Source: Paenibacillus lupini (lineage in GTDB: Bacteria; Bacillota; Bacilli; Paenibacillales; Paenibacillaceae). Taken from it: a stretch of DNA of 64,000 bases. The notes under the pieces were generated by a model. It searched no databases, had not been told where the DNA came from, and was given only the letters and a program-made list of their open reading frames with translations. Of the stretch, positions 8,153-16,085 are shown one piece after another (position 1 is the first letter of the stretch; each line of letters begins with the position of its first letter). The stretch spans positions 1-64,000 of the forward strand of contig NZ_JAASRW010000010.1 of the NCBI RefSeq assembly GCF_011761355.1, written 5' to 3'. Made by a program: the position numbers and the translations under genes.

Positions 8153-9160
8153 GTGGCCCAAGGGCAGTCAAATGAGCCCCATCATACGGATAGACCGAAT
8201 CAAGAGGCAAGGCGCAAACATGTGACGGAGACTATTCTCTGGCTCATTATTATTGTCAGTCTCGTCATCATTGTGCTGCAGGCAATCGGTTATGTACAGC
8301 TCTATACCTTTAGAGGGAAATGGGCCATTCTAGGGCTCACCGTTATTGGTGCAGCAATAGCAGCCGCGGCTGTAGTCGGTTTTCTGCAAAATTCAAAGCT
8401 GAAGCAGGCTGTAGAGCGTTTAAGTGAGCAGCAGCGCAGGCGCAGCTACCGCGTAACGCTGAATTCTGCAGAAGAATCCGAAGGAAATCATGCGAACGAG
8501 CAAACGGAAAGCGAAGCAATATGGACTGAGAAGGTCAAGTTCTCGGCAGTCATTGAAGAGCGGCAGCGGCTAGCAAGAGAGCTGCATGATGCCGTGAGTC
8601 AGCAGTTATTCGCCATATCCATGACAGCAACAGCTGTCAGCCGTACGATCGAGCGTGACTGGGAGAGAGCCCGCAGGCAGGTTCAGCTGATTGAAGAAAT
8701 GGCTTCTGTTGCCCAATCTGAGATGAGGGCGTTGCTGCTTCATTTGCGGCCCGTTCATTTGGATGGCAAAAATCTGGCGGCAGCTCTAACCGCACTTGTG
8801 GACGAGCTTAAGCAGAAGGTTCCAATGACGATTGATTTGGATGTCGATGATACGATAACGCTCAAGCCAGAGGCGGAAGATCATTTATTCCGGATTGCAC
8901 AGGAGGCTTTATCCAACACGCTGCGGCATTCCAAGGCTGATCGGATGCAAATTAACCTGCATCGGAAAGGCCATGAAGTACGTATGTTAATTAAAGACAG
9001 CGGGATTGGATTCGATCTGGAAGCGAAAAAACAGACATCTTATGGATTACTCACAATGGAAGAGCGTGTAAATGAGCTTGGCGGCTATTTACATATGGTT
9101 TCTAAACCGGGGGAAGGAACAGCTATCGATATTAGTGTTCCGATTGACGGAGGAAAGTGA
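8153..9160 (+). CDS. liaS: Sensor histidine kinase, LiaS/NarX type
   Basis: 335 residues starting at GTG 8153, with AAAGGAG upstream. Two hydrophobic segments (about 25-47 and 54-77) are separated by a very short loop, so the extracellular part is minimal, as in intramembrane-sensing LiaS. The HisKA_3 motif ERQRLARELHDAVSQQ carries the phospho-accepting His; the ATPase part shows A-L-S-N-T-L-R-H and D-S-G-I-G-F-D. The kinase would phosphorylate the LiaR-like regulator 27 bases downstream. Symbol given by family and context; in Bacillus LiaS is held inactive by LiaF, which is not seen here. Confidence 0.85.
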   Translation: MAQGQSNEPHHTDRPNQEARRKHVTETILWLIIIVSLVIIVLQAIGYVQLYTFRGKWAILGLTVIGAAIAAAAVVGFLQNSKLKQAVERLSEQQRRRSYRVTLNSAEESEGNHANEQTESEAIWTEKVKFSAVIEERQRLARELHDAVSQQLFAISMTATAVSRTIERDWERARRQVQLIEEMASVAQSEMRALLLHLRPVHLDGKNLAAALTALVDELKQKVPMTIDLDVDDTITLKPEAEDHLFRIAQEALSNTLRHSKADRMQINLHRKGHEVRMLIKDSGIGFDLEAKKQTSYGLLTMEERVNELGGYLHMVSKPGEGTAIDISVPIDGGK

Positions 9161-9186
9161 ATGCAAAAGAAAGCGGTGAATAATAG

Positions 9187-9855
9187 GTGGAACCGATCGA
9201 GCAGCTAAATGAACAAATTAAAGTTTTATTAGTGGATGATCATGAAATGGTACGAATTGGTCTTGCTGCCGTGCTTGATACGGAGGAAGGTATTGAGGTT
9301 GTAGGGGAAGCCAGCAACGGTTATGACGGTATTCGGCTGGCCCAGGCCTATAAGCCTGACATCGTACTCATGGACCTTGTAATGGATGGTATGGACGGTG
9401 TGGAGACGACACAAAAGCTGCTTGAGCTTTATCCAGAGTGCAAAGTCATTGTATTAACGAGTTTTATTGATGACAGCAAGCTATATCCGGTTATTGAAGC
9501 GGGTGCATTCAGCTACTTGCTGAAGACAGCTAGAGCAACGGAGATTGCTGATGCCATCCGTGCAGCAGCAAGGGGCCAATCTGTGCTGGAGTCACAGGTT
9601 GCAGCCAAGATGATGAACCGACTTCGCAAACCGAAGCAGCCTGTACAAGCTGCACTCCATGATGATTTGACGGAGCGGGAGATGGACGTGTTAAAGCGGG
9701 TCGCTCAAGGTATGTCCAATCAGGAGATAGCGGACGAGTTGTTTATTGGTGTGAAGACAGTGAAATTTCACATTACGAATATTTTCAATAAGCTTGACGT
9801 TGACGACCGTACACAAGCAGCAATCTACGCACATAAGCAGGGGATTGCAGAATAA
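9187..9855 (+). CDS. liaR: Response regulator, LiaR/NarL type
   Basis: 222 residues. Receiver domain in residues 10-130 with the acidic pocket (L-V-D-D-H) and phospho-acceptor Asp in I-V-L-M-D-L-V-M-D-G; LuxR-type HTH at about 155-220 (L-T-E-R-E-M-D-V-L, S-N-Q-E-I-A-D-E-L, V-K-T-V-K-F-H). GTG 9187 is used; its ribosome site is weak, consistent with coupling to the kinase gene. By analogy it would activate this operon; no clear LiaR box was identified upstream of 5887. Confidence 0.87.
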   Translation: MEPIEQLNEQIKVLLVDDHEMVRIGLAAVLDTEEGIEVVGEASNGYDGIRLAQAYKPDIVLMDLVMDGMDGVETTQKLLELYPECKVIVLTSFIDDSKLYPVIEAGAFSYLLKTARATEIADAIRAAARGQSVLESQVAAKMMNRLRKPKQPVQAALHDDLTEREMDVLKRVAQGMSNQEIADELFIGVKTVKFHITNIFNKLDVDDRTQAAIYAHKQGIAE

Positions 9856-9899
9856 TGACATCTATTTATTTCGATGAGGGCTGCCTGAAGTTTATCTTT

Positions 9900-9917
9900 A
9901 GGAGAGCTCCTTTTTTT
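9900..9917 (+). terminator. Short terminator after liaR
   Basis: AGGAG-AG-CTCCT followed by seven T residues. The stem is short, so efficiency is uncertain. Confidence 0.5.
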
Positions 9918-9928
9918 GCTAAAATAAG

Positions 9929-10594
9929 TTAAAGAAGGCGATTTAACAGCATCCCGCTTGTTGGAAAAGGCCAGTATGTTTTCATGGAGCTATAATAACA
10001 ACTGTACGGCTGCAGAAGCGGGATATCCCCACGCAGCAAATCCAGCGCCTTGACTGACAGCGGCTCTTCCAGTGCTTTATGAAGACCAGTCATCCAGCCT
10101 CTTGGACCAATTAATGTTGGAATAGAGGATTCAACAGGAAAGGATTTTGGAAAATCAATATGCCAGTCTCCTGATTCTTTGGTTAGACCAAATTGCTTCG
10201 CATCGGGATGCTGCATGGCCACCTCGATAGATGTCCACAGCTCAGGTTTTAGGTAAGCTTCGAGGTCCTTATAACGGATATGCAGTCCGTTGATTGTATC
10301 GACTACACGCTGCAGCTGCTCTTCCAGAACAAGCAGAGAAGGATTATGTTTGATCTGACGAGCGGAAGCTCTGATGGTGAGCTGGGCTTGTCTACTATGC
10401 TGCAGCCACTCTGCCGCACATTCTGCAGCTTGACGGTAAGGCTGGTTCCAGTCGAAGCTGTCATAGAAACCAGGTTCAGGAGGCAGTCGTGTCGGCTCCT
10501 CTTCACGGAATGGGGCGCTGCCGTAAGGTCGGATTGGAGAAACGACGGATAATCGTTCTGTGCGTTTGGCGTACGACAACGGTGTAATGTACAT
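9929..10594 (-). CDS. Uncharacterised protein
   Basis: 221 residues on the minus strand, with a strong ribosome site (AAGGAGG) seven to nine bases before ATG 10594, so it is very likely expressed. No signal peptide or membrane segment. The first 45 residues are rich in Pro, Arg and aromatic residues; the centre (about 55-125) is helical (Q-A-A-E-C-A-A-E-W-L-Q, L-L-V-L-E-E-Q-L-Q-R-V-V-D-T-I). The C-terminal part holds G-P-R-G-W and a Tyr/Phe-rich end. I do not recognise a family. It stands alone, convergent with liaR. Confidence 0.7.
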   Translation of the reverse strand: MYITPLSYAKRTERLSVVSPIRPYGSAPFREEEPTRLPPEPGFYDSFDWNQPYRQAAECAAEWLQHSRQAQLTIRASARQIKHNPSLLVLEEQLQRVVDTINGLHIRYKDLEAYLKPELWTSIEVAMQHPDAKQFGLTKESGDWHIDFPKSFPVESSIPTLIGPRGWMTGLHKALEEPLSVKALDLLRGDIPLLQPYSCYYSSMKTYWPFPTSGMLLNRLL

Positions 10595-10669
10595 TTTTGG
10601 CTGCCTCCTTATCTATAATGACTCCAGCATATTACGTATTAATGGCAAAGGCTGGCGAATGATGTCCTA

Positions 10670-11053
10670 TTAGAAAATAAGAAATAGAAAGGCGATAAGC
10701 GCCAAATCAATGGCAATCACATCACGGAACGGAAAGTACGGGCGTGGTTCATAATAGTAAGGATCGAACGGGTAGGATTGCGTCTGAACCGGCAGCTCAG
10801 CCGGCTTACTGGATTTGGACGGTGATTTTGATTTCCCGCTTTTTTTATTCTTTTTCGAAGATTTTGGAGGTTCAGTTTCCGCTTCTGATTCAACTGCTGC
10901 AGCTTTATTAGGATCCTCATTCAGTGTCAGCTTCCCTTTGCTGCATTTGCTCAATATACCGATATGCCTCGATCCATCCTTCATCACGACATAAACAGGC
11001 ATCCCGCAATATTGTGAGATCAGGTCCTCCTCTAAGGGATAGATTTGATCCAT
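10670..11053 (-). CDS. Uncharacterised protein with Sm-like N-terminus and hydrophobic C-terminal tail
   Basis: 127 residues, ribosome site AAGGAGG before ATG 11053. Residues 12-45 (Y-C-G-M-P-V-Y-V-V-M-K-D-G-S-R-H-I-G-I-L) look like the strand pattern of an Sm/LSM or YlxS-C-type small barrel. A low-complexity Lys/Ser/Pro linker spans about 60-88, a Tyr/Pro stretch follows, and the last 18 residues are a single hydrophobic segment that could anchor it in the membrane. Similar minus-strand orientation to its neighbour 75 bases away suggests a possible pair. No function is claimed. Confidence 0.65.
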   Translation of the reverse strand: MDQIYPLEEDLISQYCGMPVYVVMKDGSRHIGILSKCSKGKLTLNEDPNKAAAVESEAETEPPKSSKKNKKSGKSKSPSKSSKPAELPVQTQSYPFDPYYYEPRPYFPFRDVIAIDLALIAFLFLIF

Positions 11054-11168
11054 GATTCATTCCTCCTTGTCTATAACTGAAGTAGGCTTTGCAACCAGTG
11101 TATTCACCTACAGGCGAATAGGTATGGTTATATACCTAGCGGTAATAAATGGTTGAAGGGAGAGCTTC

Positions 11169-11918
11169 ATGATGTCAACAAATCGATTCGCTCGCAAGAC
11201 AGCTGATCAGGCAGCATCCCAAAGAGCCCGGCTTGGAATTATCATTGCTGCAGTTGTGTTATTATCCGGGGTTATATGGGCGGCAGTGAACAAGGATCAA
11301 ATTCGTAACCAGAAGAACGACAGTGTTCTGGCCCATGATATCGCTCTGCTCTGGCAATGGACGGACAAGCTATACAATAAAGGGGCTGCAAATACGGTAT
11401 GGACGCTCAGATGGGATATCGAAGGAGAGGGAGCAGTATTAGAGCAGACTGGGCAAAAGCTGCAAGCGGATGAAATTGGTCAGGAACAGGGCACACTGTC
11501 CATATTCCCGTTATCCTCTGAAAATCAAGCCATGATTGTCTATGTCACGAAGCAAGGGACAGCAAAGAAGCAGCTGCTAGCTATTGTTAACATGGTGGAG
11601 ACTGACTTAAAGGAATCAGGGTTAACTTATTCCGGAGGAATGACGGTTCGAGGCGATACGGAATATAATAACGCAGCAGAGCGGCTGGCTCATGCAGCCA
11701 GCGGAAAACGGATCGATCGGTATAAGGATAACAGTGGGACAGTAAGTGAGGCATACTACTCAGAAAAATTGTTCTCAGCTGTAGAAGCAGGAGCGGGGAA
11801 AAAGGCTAATCTTCAGATCGCAGCGCATCGTGAAACAGAGTCAAAGCAGCTTTCTCTGATCATAGGAATTCCACTGATAACAGGCGATTACACCGTGTCA
11901 CAGCAAGGAATCGATTAG
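11169..11918 (+). CDS. YwmB-like membrane-anchored protein
   Basis: 249 residues with one N-terminal transmembrane segment (about 24-42) and an extracytoplasmic remainder. The C-terminal stretch L-Q-I-A-A-H-R-E ... I-I-G-I-P-L-I-T-G-D-Y resembles the end of Bacillus YwmB (TATA-box-binding-like fold family, function unknown). A double ATG opens it after AAGGGAGAG. It is a single gene between the minus-strand pair and zwf. The family call rests on remembered C-terminal similarity and length; moderate confidence. Confidence 0.55.
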   Translation: MMSTNRFARKTADQAASQRARLGIIIAAVVLLSGVIWAAVNKDQIRNQKNDSVLAHDIALLWQWTDKLYNKGAANTVWTLRWDIEGEGAVLEQTGQKLQADEIGQEQGTLSIFPLSSENQAMIVYVTKQGTAKKQLLAIVNMVETDLKESGLTYSGGMTVRGDTEYNNAAERLAHAASGKRIDRYKDNSGTVSEAYYSEKLFSAVEAGAGKKANLQIAAHRETESKQLSLIIGIPLITGDYTVSQQGID

Positions 11919-12041
11919 AAGAAATAAGAATGCTAATCAGTTTTTTTTATGATTGGATGAATAGCAGTTTAAGGATTAATATGCTAAACTACATAAATAA
12001 AAATAAAAAAATAATAGGAAAGAATGAGGGAACTTACTGAA

Positions 12042-13586
12042 ATGAACGTTGAATCATCAAATGCGCAAGGCGCTATTTATTATATTTTTGGAGCGACAGG
12101 CGATTTGGCGAAACGCAAGTTGTTTCCTGCCCTGTTTAGCCTATATAAAGAAGGAAAACTTTCAGAAAATTTCGCCGTTGTAGGTCTCGCCCGCAGAGAG
12201 CGTACGAACGAACAGTTCCGCGCTGATCTGTACGACTCGATCGTAGAGTTCTGCCGTTATAAAGCAGATGACGTTGAGCTCTGGAACCGTTTCGCAGAGC
12301 ATTTCGAATATATGCCGCTTGATATTAACAATGTAGAAGCATTCCGTGGTCTGGCTACTCTGTCGGATCAACTGGATGCCAAATTTAATATTCCGGGTAA
12401 CCGTTTGTTCTACCTGGCACTTGCTCCATCCCTGTTCGGACCAGTATCGTTCAGCCTGCGTGATGGCGGACTGCTGGAGTCGAAGGGCTGGCACCGCGTG
12501 GTTATCGAGAAACCATTTGGTTATGATCTCGAGTCGGCTCAAAAGCTTAACGATCAAATTACACAAGTATTTAAAGAAGAAGAGATCTACCGTATTGACC
12601 ACTATCTTGGCAAAGAGATGGTTCAAAACATTCAAGTTATCCGTTTTGCTAACGCATTTTTCGAGCCGCTGTGGAATAATAACCATATCGCTAACGTGCA
12701 GGTTACATTGTCGGAAACGGTTGGTGTAGAAGAACGCGGTGGTTATTATGATAAATCCGGCGCTCTTCGCGACATGGGCCAAAACCATATGCTGCAAATG
12801 CTTACGATGATTGCTATGGAGCCGCCTAGCCGCCTGCATGGTGAAGATATTCGCGATGAGAAGGTAAAAGTGCTTCGTTCCCTTCGTCCATACAGCTCAA
12901 GCGATGTTGTACGCAGCAACGTAGTGCGTGGTCAATACAGCGAAGGCTCCCATAAAGGGAAGGACCTCCCTGGCTACCGCGAAGAGGATTCCGTAGGTGA
13001 GAACTCTACAACGGAAACTTATTTTGCAGCGAAGCTGGCCGTTGATAACTTCCGCTGGGCGGGTGTACCGTTCTATATCCGTACAGGCAAACGCCTGCCG
13101 GTTAAAACAACTGAAGTTGTTATCGAATTCAAATCGATGCCGCAAAACGTACTGTTTGCTCAACGTCATGACCTGCAGCCAAACCTGCTTGTTATCCGCG
13201 TTAACCCGATGGAAGGCATCTACATTAAAGTAAATGCGAAAACACCGGGCGAAGATAATTCGGTACAGCCGGTAATCATGGAATTCTGCCAAAGCTGCCA
13301 AATCGGCATCAACACGCCGGAAGCTTATGAGCGCCTGATCCATGATGCGGTCCGCGGCGATTCGACTTACTTTACACGTTGGGATGAAGTAGCTCAAGCA
13401 TGGGAGTTTGTTGACCGCATTGCAGCTGCATGGCGTGAAGATTCGAATGACCTGCAGCATTATCCAGCAGGTTCATGGGGTCCTGAGAAAGCTAATCAAT
13501 TGCTGGCACAAGATGGCTTCAAATGGTGGCCGGTTAACGGACAAGAAGAAGACAATGTCATTTGGGTATCAAATAGCGGCAAGTAA
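12042..13586 (+). CDS. zwf: Glucose-6-phosphate 1-dehydrogenase
   Basis: About 514 residues. Oxidises glucose 6-phosphate to 6-phosphoglucono-lactone with NADP, the entry step of the oxidative pentose phosphate pathway. The nucleotide-binding motif I-F-G-A-T-G-D-L-A-K-R-K is at the N-terminus, the substrate motif R-I-D-H-Y-L-G-K-E near residue 190, and E-K-P-F-G before it. ATG 12042 is preferred over ATG 12024 because it gives the normal short N-terminus and a usable spacing from GAGGG. The next gene begins 30 bases downstream and could be co-transcribed. Confidence 0.95.
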   Translation: MNVESSNAQGAIYYIFGATGDLAKRKLFPALFSLYKEGKLSENFAVVGLARRERTNEQFRADLYDSIVEFCRYKADDVELWNRFAEHFEYMPLDINNVEAFRGLATLSDQLDAKFNIPGNRLFYLALAPSLFGPVSFSLRDGGLLESKGWHRVVIEKPFGYDLESAQKLNDQITQVFKEEEIYRIDHYLGKEMVQNIQVIRFANAFFEPLWNNNHIANVQVTLSETVGVEERGGYYDKSGALRDMGQNHMLQMLTMIAMEPPSRLHGEDIRDEKVKVLRSLRPYSSSDVVRSNVVRGQYSEGSHKGKDLPGYREEDSVGENSTTETYFAAKLAVDNFRWAGVPFYIRTGKRLPVKTTEVVIEFKSMPQNVLFAQRHDLQPNLLVIRVNPMEGIYIKVNAKTPGEDNSVQPVIMEFCQSCQIGINTPEAYERLIHDAVRGDSTYFTRWDEVAQAWEFVDRIAAAWREDSNDLQHYPAGSWGPEKANQLLAQDGFKWWPVNGQEEDNVIWVSNSGK

Positions 13587-13616
13587 AGTACACCGCTCAC
13601 GGAGGGATTTACCTTT

Positions 13617-14240
13617 ATGTTTAAGGTTTATGATATTTCGATGACAATCGAAGAGGGCATGCAAGTATGGGGAAACCATGAAAGTAAGCAGCCTCAAATA
13701 AACTCCCAACCTACCTCTCCAGACGGCGTTAATGAATCGCGCATCGATATGGATGTCCATTGCGGCACCCATGTCGATGCGCCTCTGCATATGCTGGAGG
13801 ATGGCGCTACTATTGAGACGATTGGGCTTGAAGAGTTGGTTGGTAATGCTCGCGTTCTTGATCTTACCGATGTGGTAGATAGTATCACAAGAGAAGATCT
13901 TGAGAAGCATGGTTTGCAGAAGGGCGAATGGATCCTTGTAAAAACAAAAAATTCTTATTCGAATACGTTCGAATCTGATTTTGTGTTTTTGCGGGAAGAC
14001 GGCGCCCGGTATTTAGTTGAGGTTGGAGTACGTGGTATAGGTACGGATGGTCTTGGAATTGAACGATCTCAAGAAGCGTATCCTACACATCGGACGTTAT
14101 TCCGCAACAATGTCATTATTGTAGAAGGTCTTCGCCTGAAGGAAGTGCCGCCGGGCACTTATTTCATGGTGATCGCACCTTTGAAATTGACCGGTATTGA
14201 AGCAGCGCCGGCACGCGCACTGCTTATCGGGAATGGATAA
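13617..14240 (+). CDS. Cyclase family protein (KynB-like metal-dependent hydrolase)
   Basis: 207 residues, the standard length for the cyclase/arylformamidase family. The metal-binding signature H-C-G-T-H-V-D-A-P-L-H is near residue 43, and G-T-D-G-L-G-I-E near 140. KynB members hydrolyse N-formyl-kynurenine, but no other kynurenine gene is nearby, so the substrate here is open. Good ribosome site (GGAGGG) before ATG 13617. Lies between zwf and prfC in the same direction. Confidence 0.85.
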   Translation: MFKVYDISMTIEEGMQVWGNHESKQPQINSQPTSPDGVNESRIDMDVHCGTHVDAPLHMLEDGATIETIGLEELVGNARVLDLTDVVDSITREDLEKHGLQKGEWILVKTKNSYSNTFESDFVFLREDGARYLVEVGVRGIGTDGLGIERSQEAYPTHRTLFRNNVIIVEGLRLKEVPPGTYFMVIAPLKLTGIEAAPARALLIGNG

Positions 14241-14279
14241 AGGGGCGTTGCATCGCGACGCCATGAAGGGAAGGCAAGC

Positions 14280-15866
14280 ATGAGCCAAACATTAAGTAAT
14301 GAAATTTCGCAGGAAGTTGATAAGCGCCGTACGTTCGCGATTATCTCTCACCCTGATGCCGGTAAAACGACATTAACAGAGAAGCTCCTCTTATTCGGGG
14401 GAGCTATTCGTCTTGCAGGGTCGGTAAAGGCTCGTAAAGCCAGCCGTCACGCAACATCTGACTGGATGGAAATCGAGAAGCAGCGTGGTATCTCGGTTAC
14501 GTCCAGCGTTATGCAATTTGATTATTTGGGACATCGGGTCAACATTCTGGATACCCCAGGTCACCAAGATTTCAGTGAAGATACGTACCGTACGCTGACA
14601 GCAGCGGACAGCGCAGTTATGTTGATAGACGTTGCGAAAGGCGTCGAGGCGCAGACGATTAAGCTGTTCCAAGTCTGCCGCAAGCGGGGGATTCCGATCT
14701 TCACGTTTATTAACAAGCTGGACCGTGAAGGTCAAAGCCCATTCGAGTTGATGGAAGAGCTGGAGCGGGTACTTGGGATCCGTTCGGTTCCAATGAACTG
14801 GCCAATTGGTATGGGCCGCGAGTTATGTGGTGTGTATGACCGGATGAAAAATCAGGTTGAGCTGTTCCAAGGGAATGACCATGACGTTATTGAGGTTCGT
14901 AAAGTCGATGACTATAACGATCCCATTATTCGTGAGATGGCAGGCGACTACTTGACTGATCAGCTTGTGAATGATTTGGAGCTGCTTGATGTAGCAGGCG
15001 ATCAGTTTGATTTTGAAAAAGTTCAAGCGGGCGAACTGACTCCAGTCTTCTTCGGAAGTGCGGTTAATAACTTTGGTGTTCAAACCTTCCTTGAGAACTT
15101 CCTGCAGCTGGCACCAAAGCCGACTTCACGGAAAAGTACGGCAGGAGAGATCGAGCCTACGAACGAGAAATTCTCCGGCTACGTCTTCAAGATTCAAGCG
15201 AACATGAACCCGGCGCATCGCGACCGTATTGCGTTCCTGCGGATTTGTTCCGGACGGTTCGAACGCGGGATGAGCGTTAGACATGTACGCGCTGGCAAAG
15301 ATATTAAGCTATCCCAGCCTCAGCAGTTCCTGGCACAAGACCGTGATATTGTCGAGACGGCTTATCCTGGCGATATTATTGGTTTGTTTGATCCAGGTAT
15401 CTTCCGAATTGGCGATTCCTTATCGCAAGGCTCCGAGATCGTGTTCGACGAGCTGCCGACGTTCTCGCCGGAGATCTTCGCCAAAGTAACGGTTAAGAAT
15501 GCCCTTAAGCATAAGCAGTATCAGAAGGGTATCGATCAGCTGACAGAGGAAGGTACGATTCAAGTGTTCCACTCTGCAAGCGGCTTTGAGGAAACGATTC
15601 TTGGCGTTGTTGGTCATCTCCAGTTCGAGGTATTCGAATATCGGATGAAAGGTGAATACGGGGTAGATATTCAATTGCACCGTATGCAATTTCAATTCGC
15701 CCGCTGGATCGTTGACGATAAGATTGATCCTTCGAAATTCCGTATCAACTCGACACTCGTGAAGGATAAGAAAGGCAATTATGTTGTCTTGTTCGAGAAC
15801 GAGTATGCGATGCGTACTGCAATGGATAAGAATCCAACGATGAAATTCCTGGAGACAGCTCCATAA
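14280..15866 (+). CDS. prfC: Peptide chain release factor 3 (GTPase)
   Basis: 528 residues, full length. Recycles release factors 1 and 2 from the ribosome after peptide release. GTP-binding motifs are complete: P-loop S-H-P-D-A-G-K-T-T near residue 24, switch II D-T-P-G-H, and N-K-L-D. The segment L-L-F-G-G-A-I-R-L-A-G-S-V-K distinguishes RF3 from elongation factor G. ATG 14280 follows GAAGGGAAGG. A strong terminator lies 22 bases past the stop. Confidence 0.96.
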   Translation: MSQTLSNEISQEVDKRRTFAIISHPDAGKTTLTEKLLLFGGAIRLAGSVKARKASRHATSDWMEIEKQRGISVTSSVMQFDYLGHRVNILDTPGHQDFSEDTYRTLTAADSAVMLIDVAKGVEAQTIKLFQVCRKRGIPIFTFINKLDREGQSPFELMEELERVLGIRSVPMNWPIGMGRELCGVYDRMKNQVELFQGNDHDVIEVRKVDDYNDPIIREMAGDYLTDQLVNDLELLDVAGDQFDFEKVQAGELTPVFFGSAVNNFGVQTFLENFLQLAPKPTSRKSTAGEIEPTNEKFSGYVFKIQANMNPAHRDRIAFLRICSGRFERGMSVRHVRAGKDIKLSQPQQFLAQDRDIVETAYPGDIIGLFDPGIFRIGDSLSQGSEIVFDELPTFSPEIFAKVTVKNALKHKQYQKGIDQLTEEGTIQVFHSASGFEETILGVVGHLQFEVFEYRMKGEYGVDIQLHRMQFQFARWIVDDKIDPSKFRINSTLVKDKKGNYVVLFENEYAMRTAMDKNPTMKFLETAP

Positions 15867-15887
15867 GCTGAACATATAGCAATTAAC

Positions 15888-15937
15888 AAAAATCCCCTGA
15901 CGTGTTAGTACTTGCTGTCCTCCGTCAGGGGATTTTT
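15888..15937 (+). terminator. Terminator after prfC
   Basis: AAAATCCCCTGACG pairs with CGTCAGGGGATTTT around a loop of about 20 bases and ends in a T run. Confidence 0.88.
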
Positions 15938-15981
15938 GCTGTTTAAATGAAAAATAAGGTAAAGTTATTCACTTAATCCGG

Positions 15982-16024
15982 TTGACGGAAGAGCGCTTTC
16001 ATGACATAATGTACGCGTGTACAT
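15982..16024 (+). promoter_or_regulatory. Promoter and operator-like repeat upstream of the LacI operon
   Basis: TTGACG (15982-15987) and CATAAT (16005-16010) are 17 bases apart, a good sigma-A promoter. Between them lies GAAGAGCGCTTTCA (15988-16001), whose right half matches a catabolite-response or LacI-type half-site. ATGTAC-GCGT-GTACAT (16009-16024) is an inverted repeat directly at the start-site region, a plausible operator for the downstream LacI protein. Operator function is inferred. Confidence 0.5.
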
Positions 16025-16085
16025 TACTTACAAGAATGACAGCGGCAAGTTGTCTTTTGATTAGCGAGCATACAGGAGGCTGTCG

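Noticed and set aside
12162-12839. A 225-codon minus-strand frame inside zwf
   Set aside because: It is antisense to a highly conserved enzyme and shows no motif or plausible start site.
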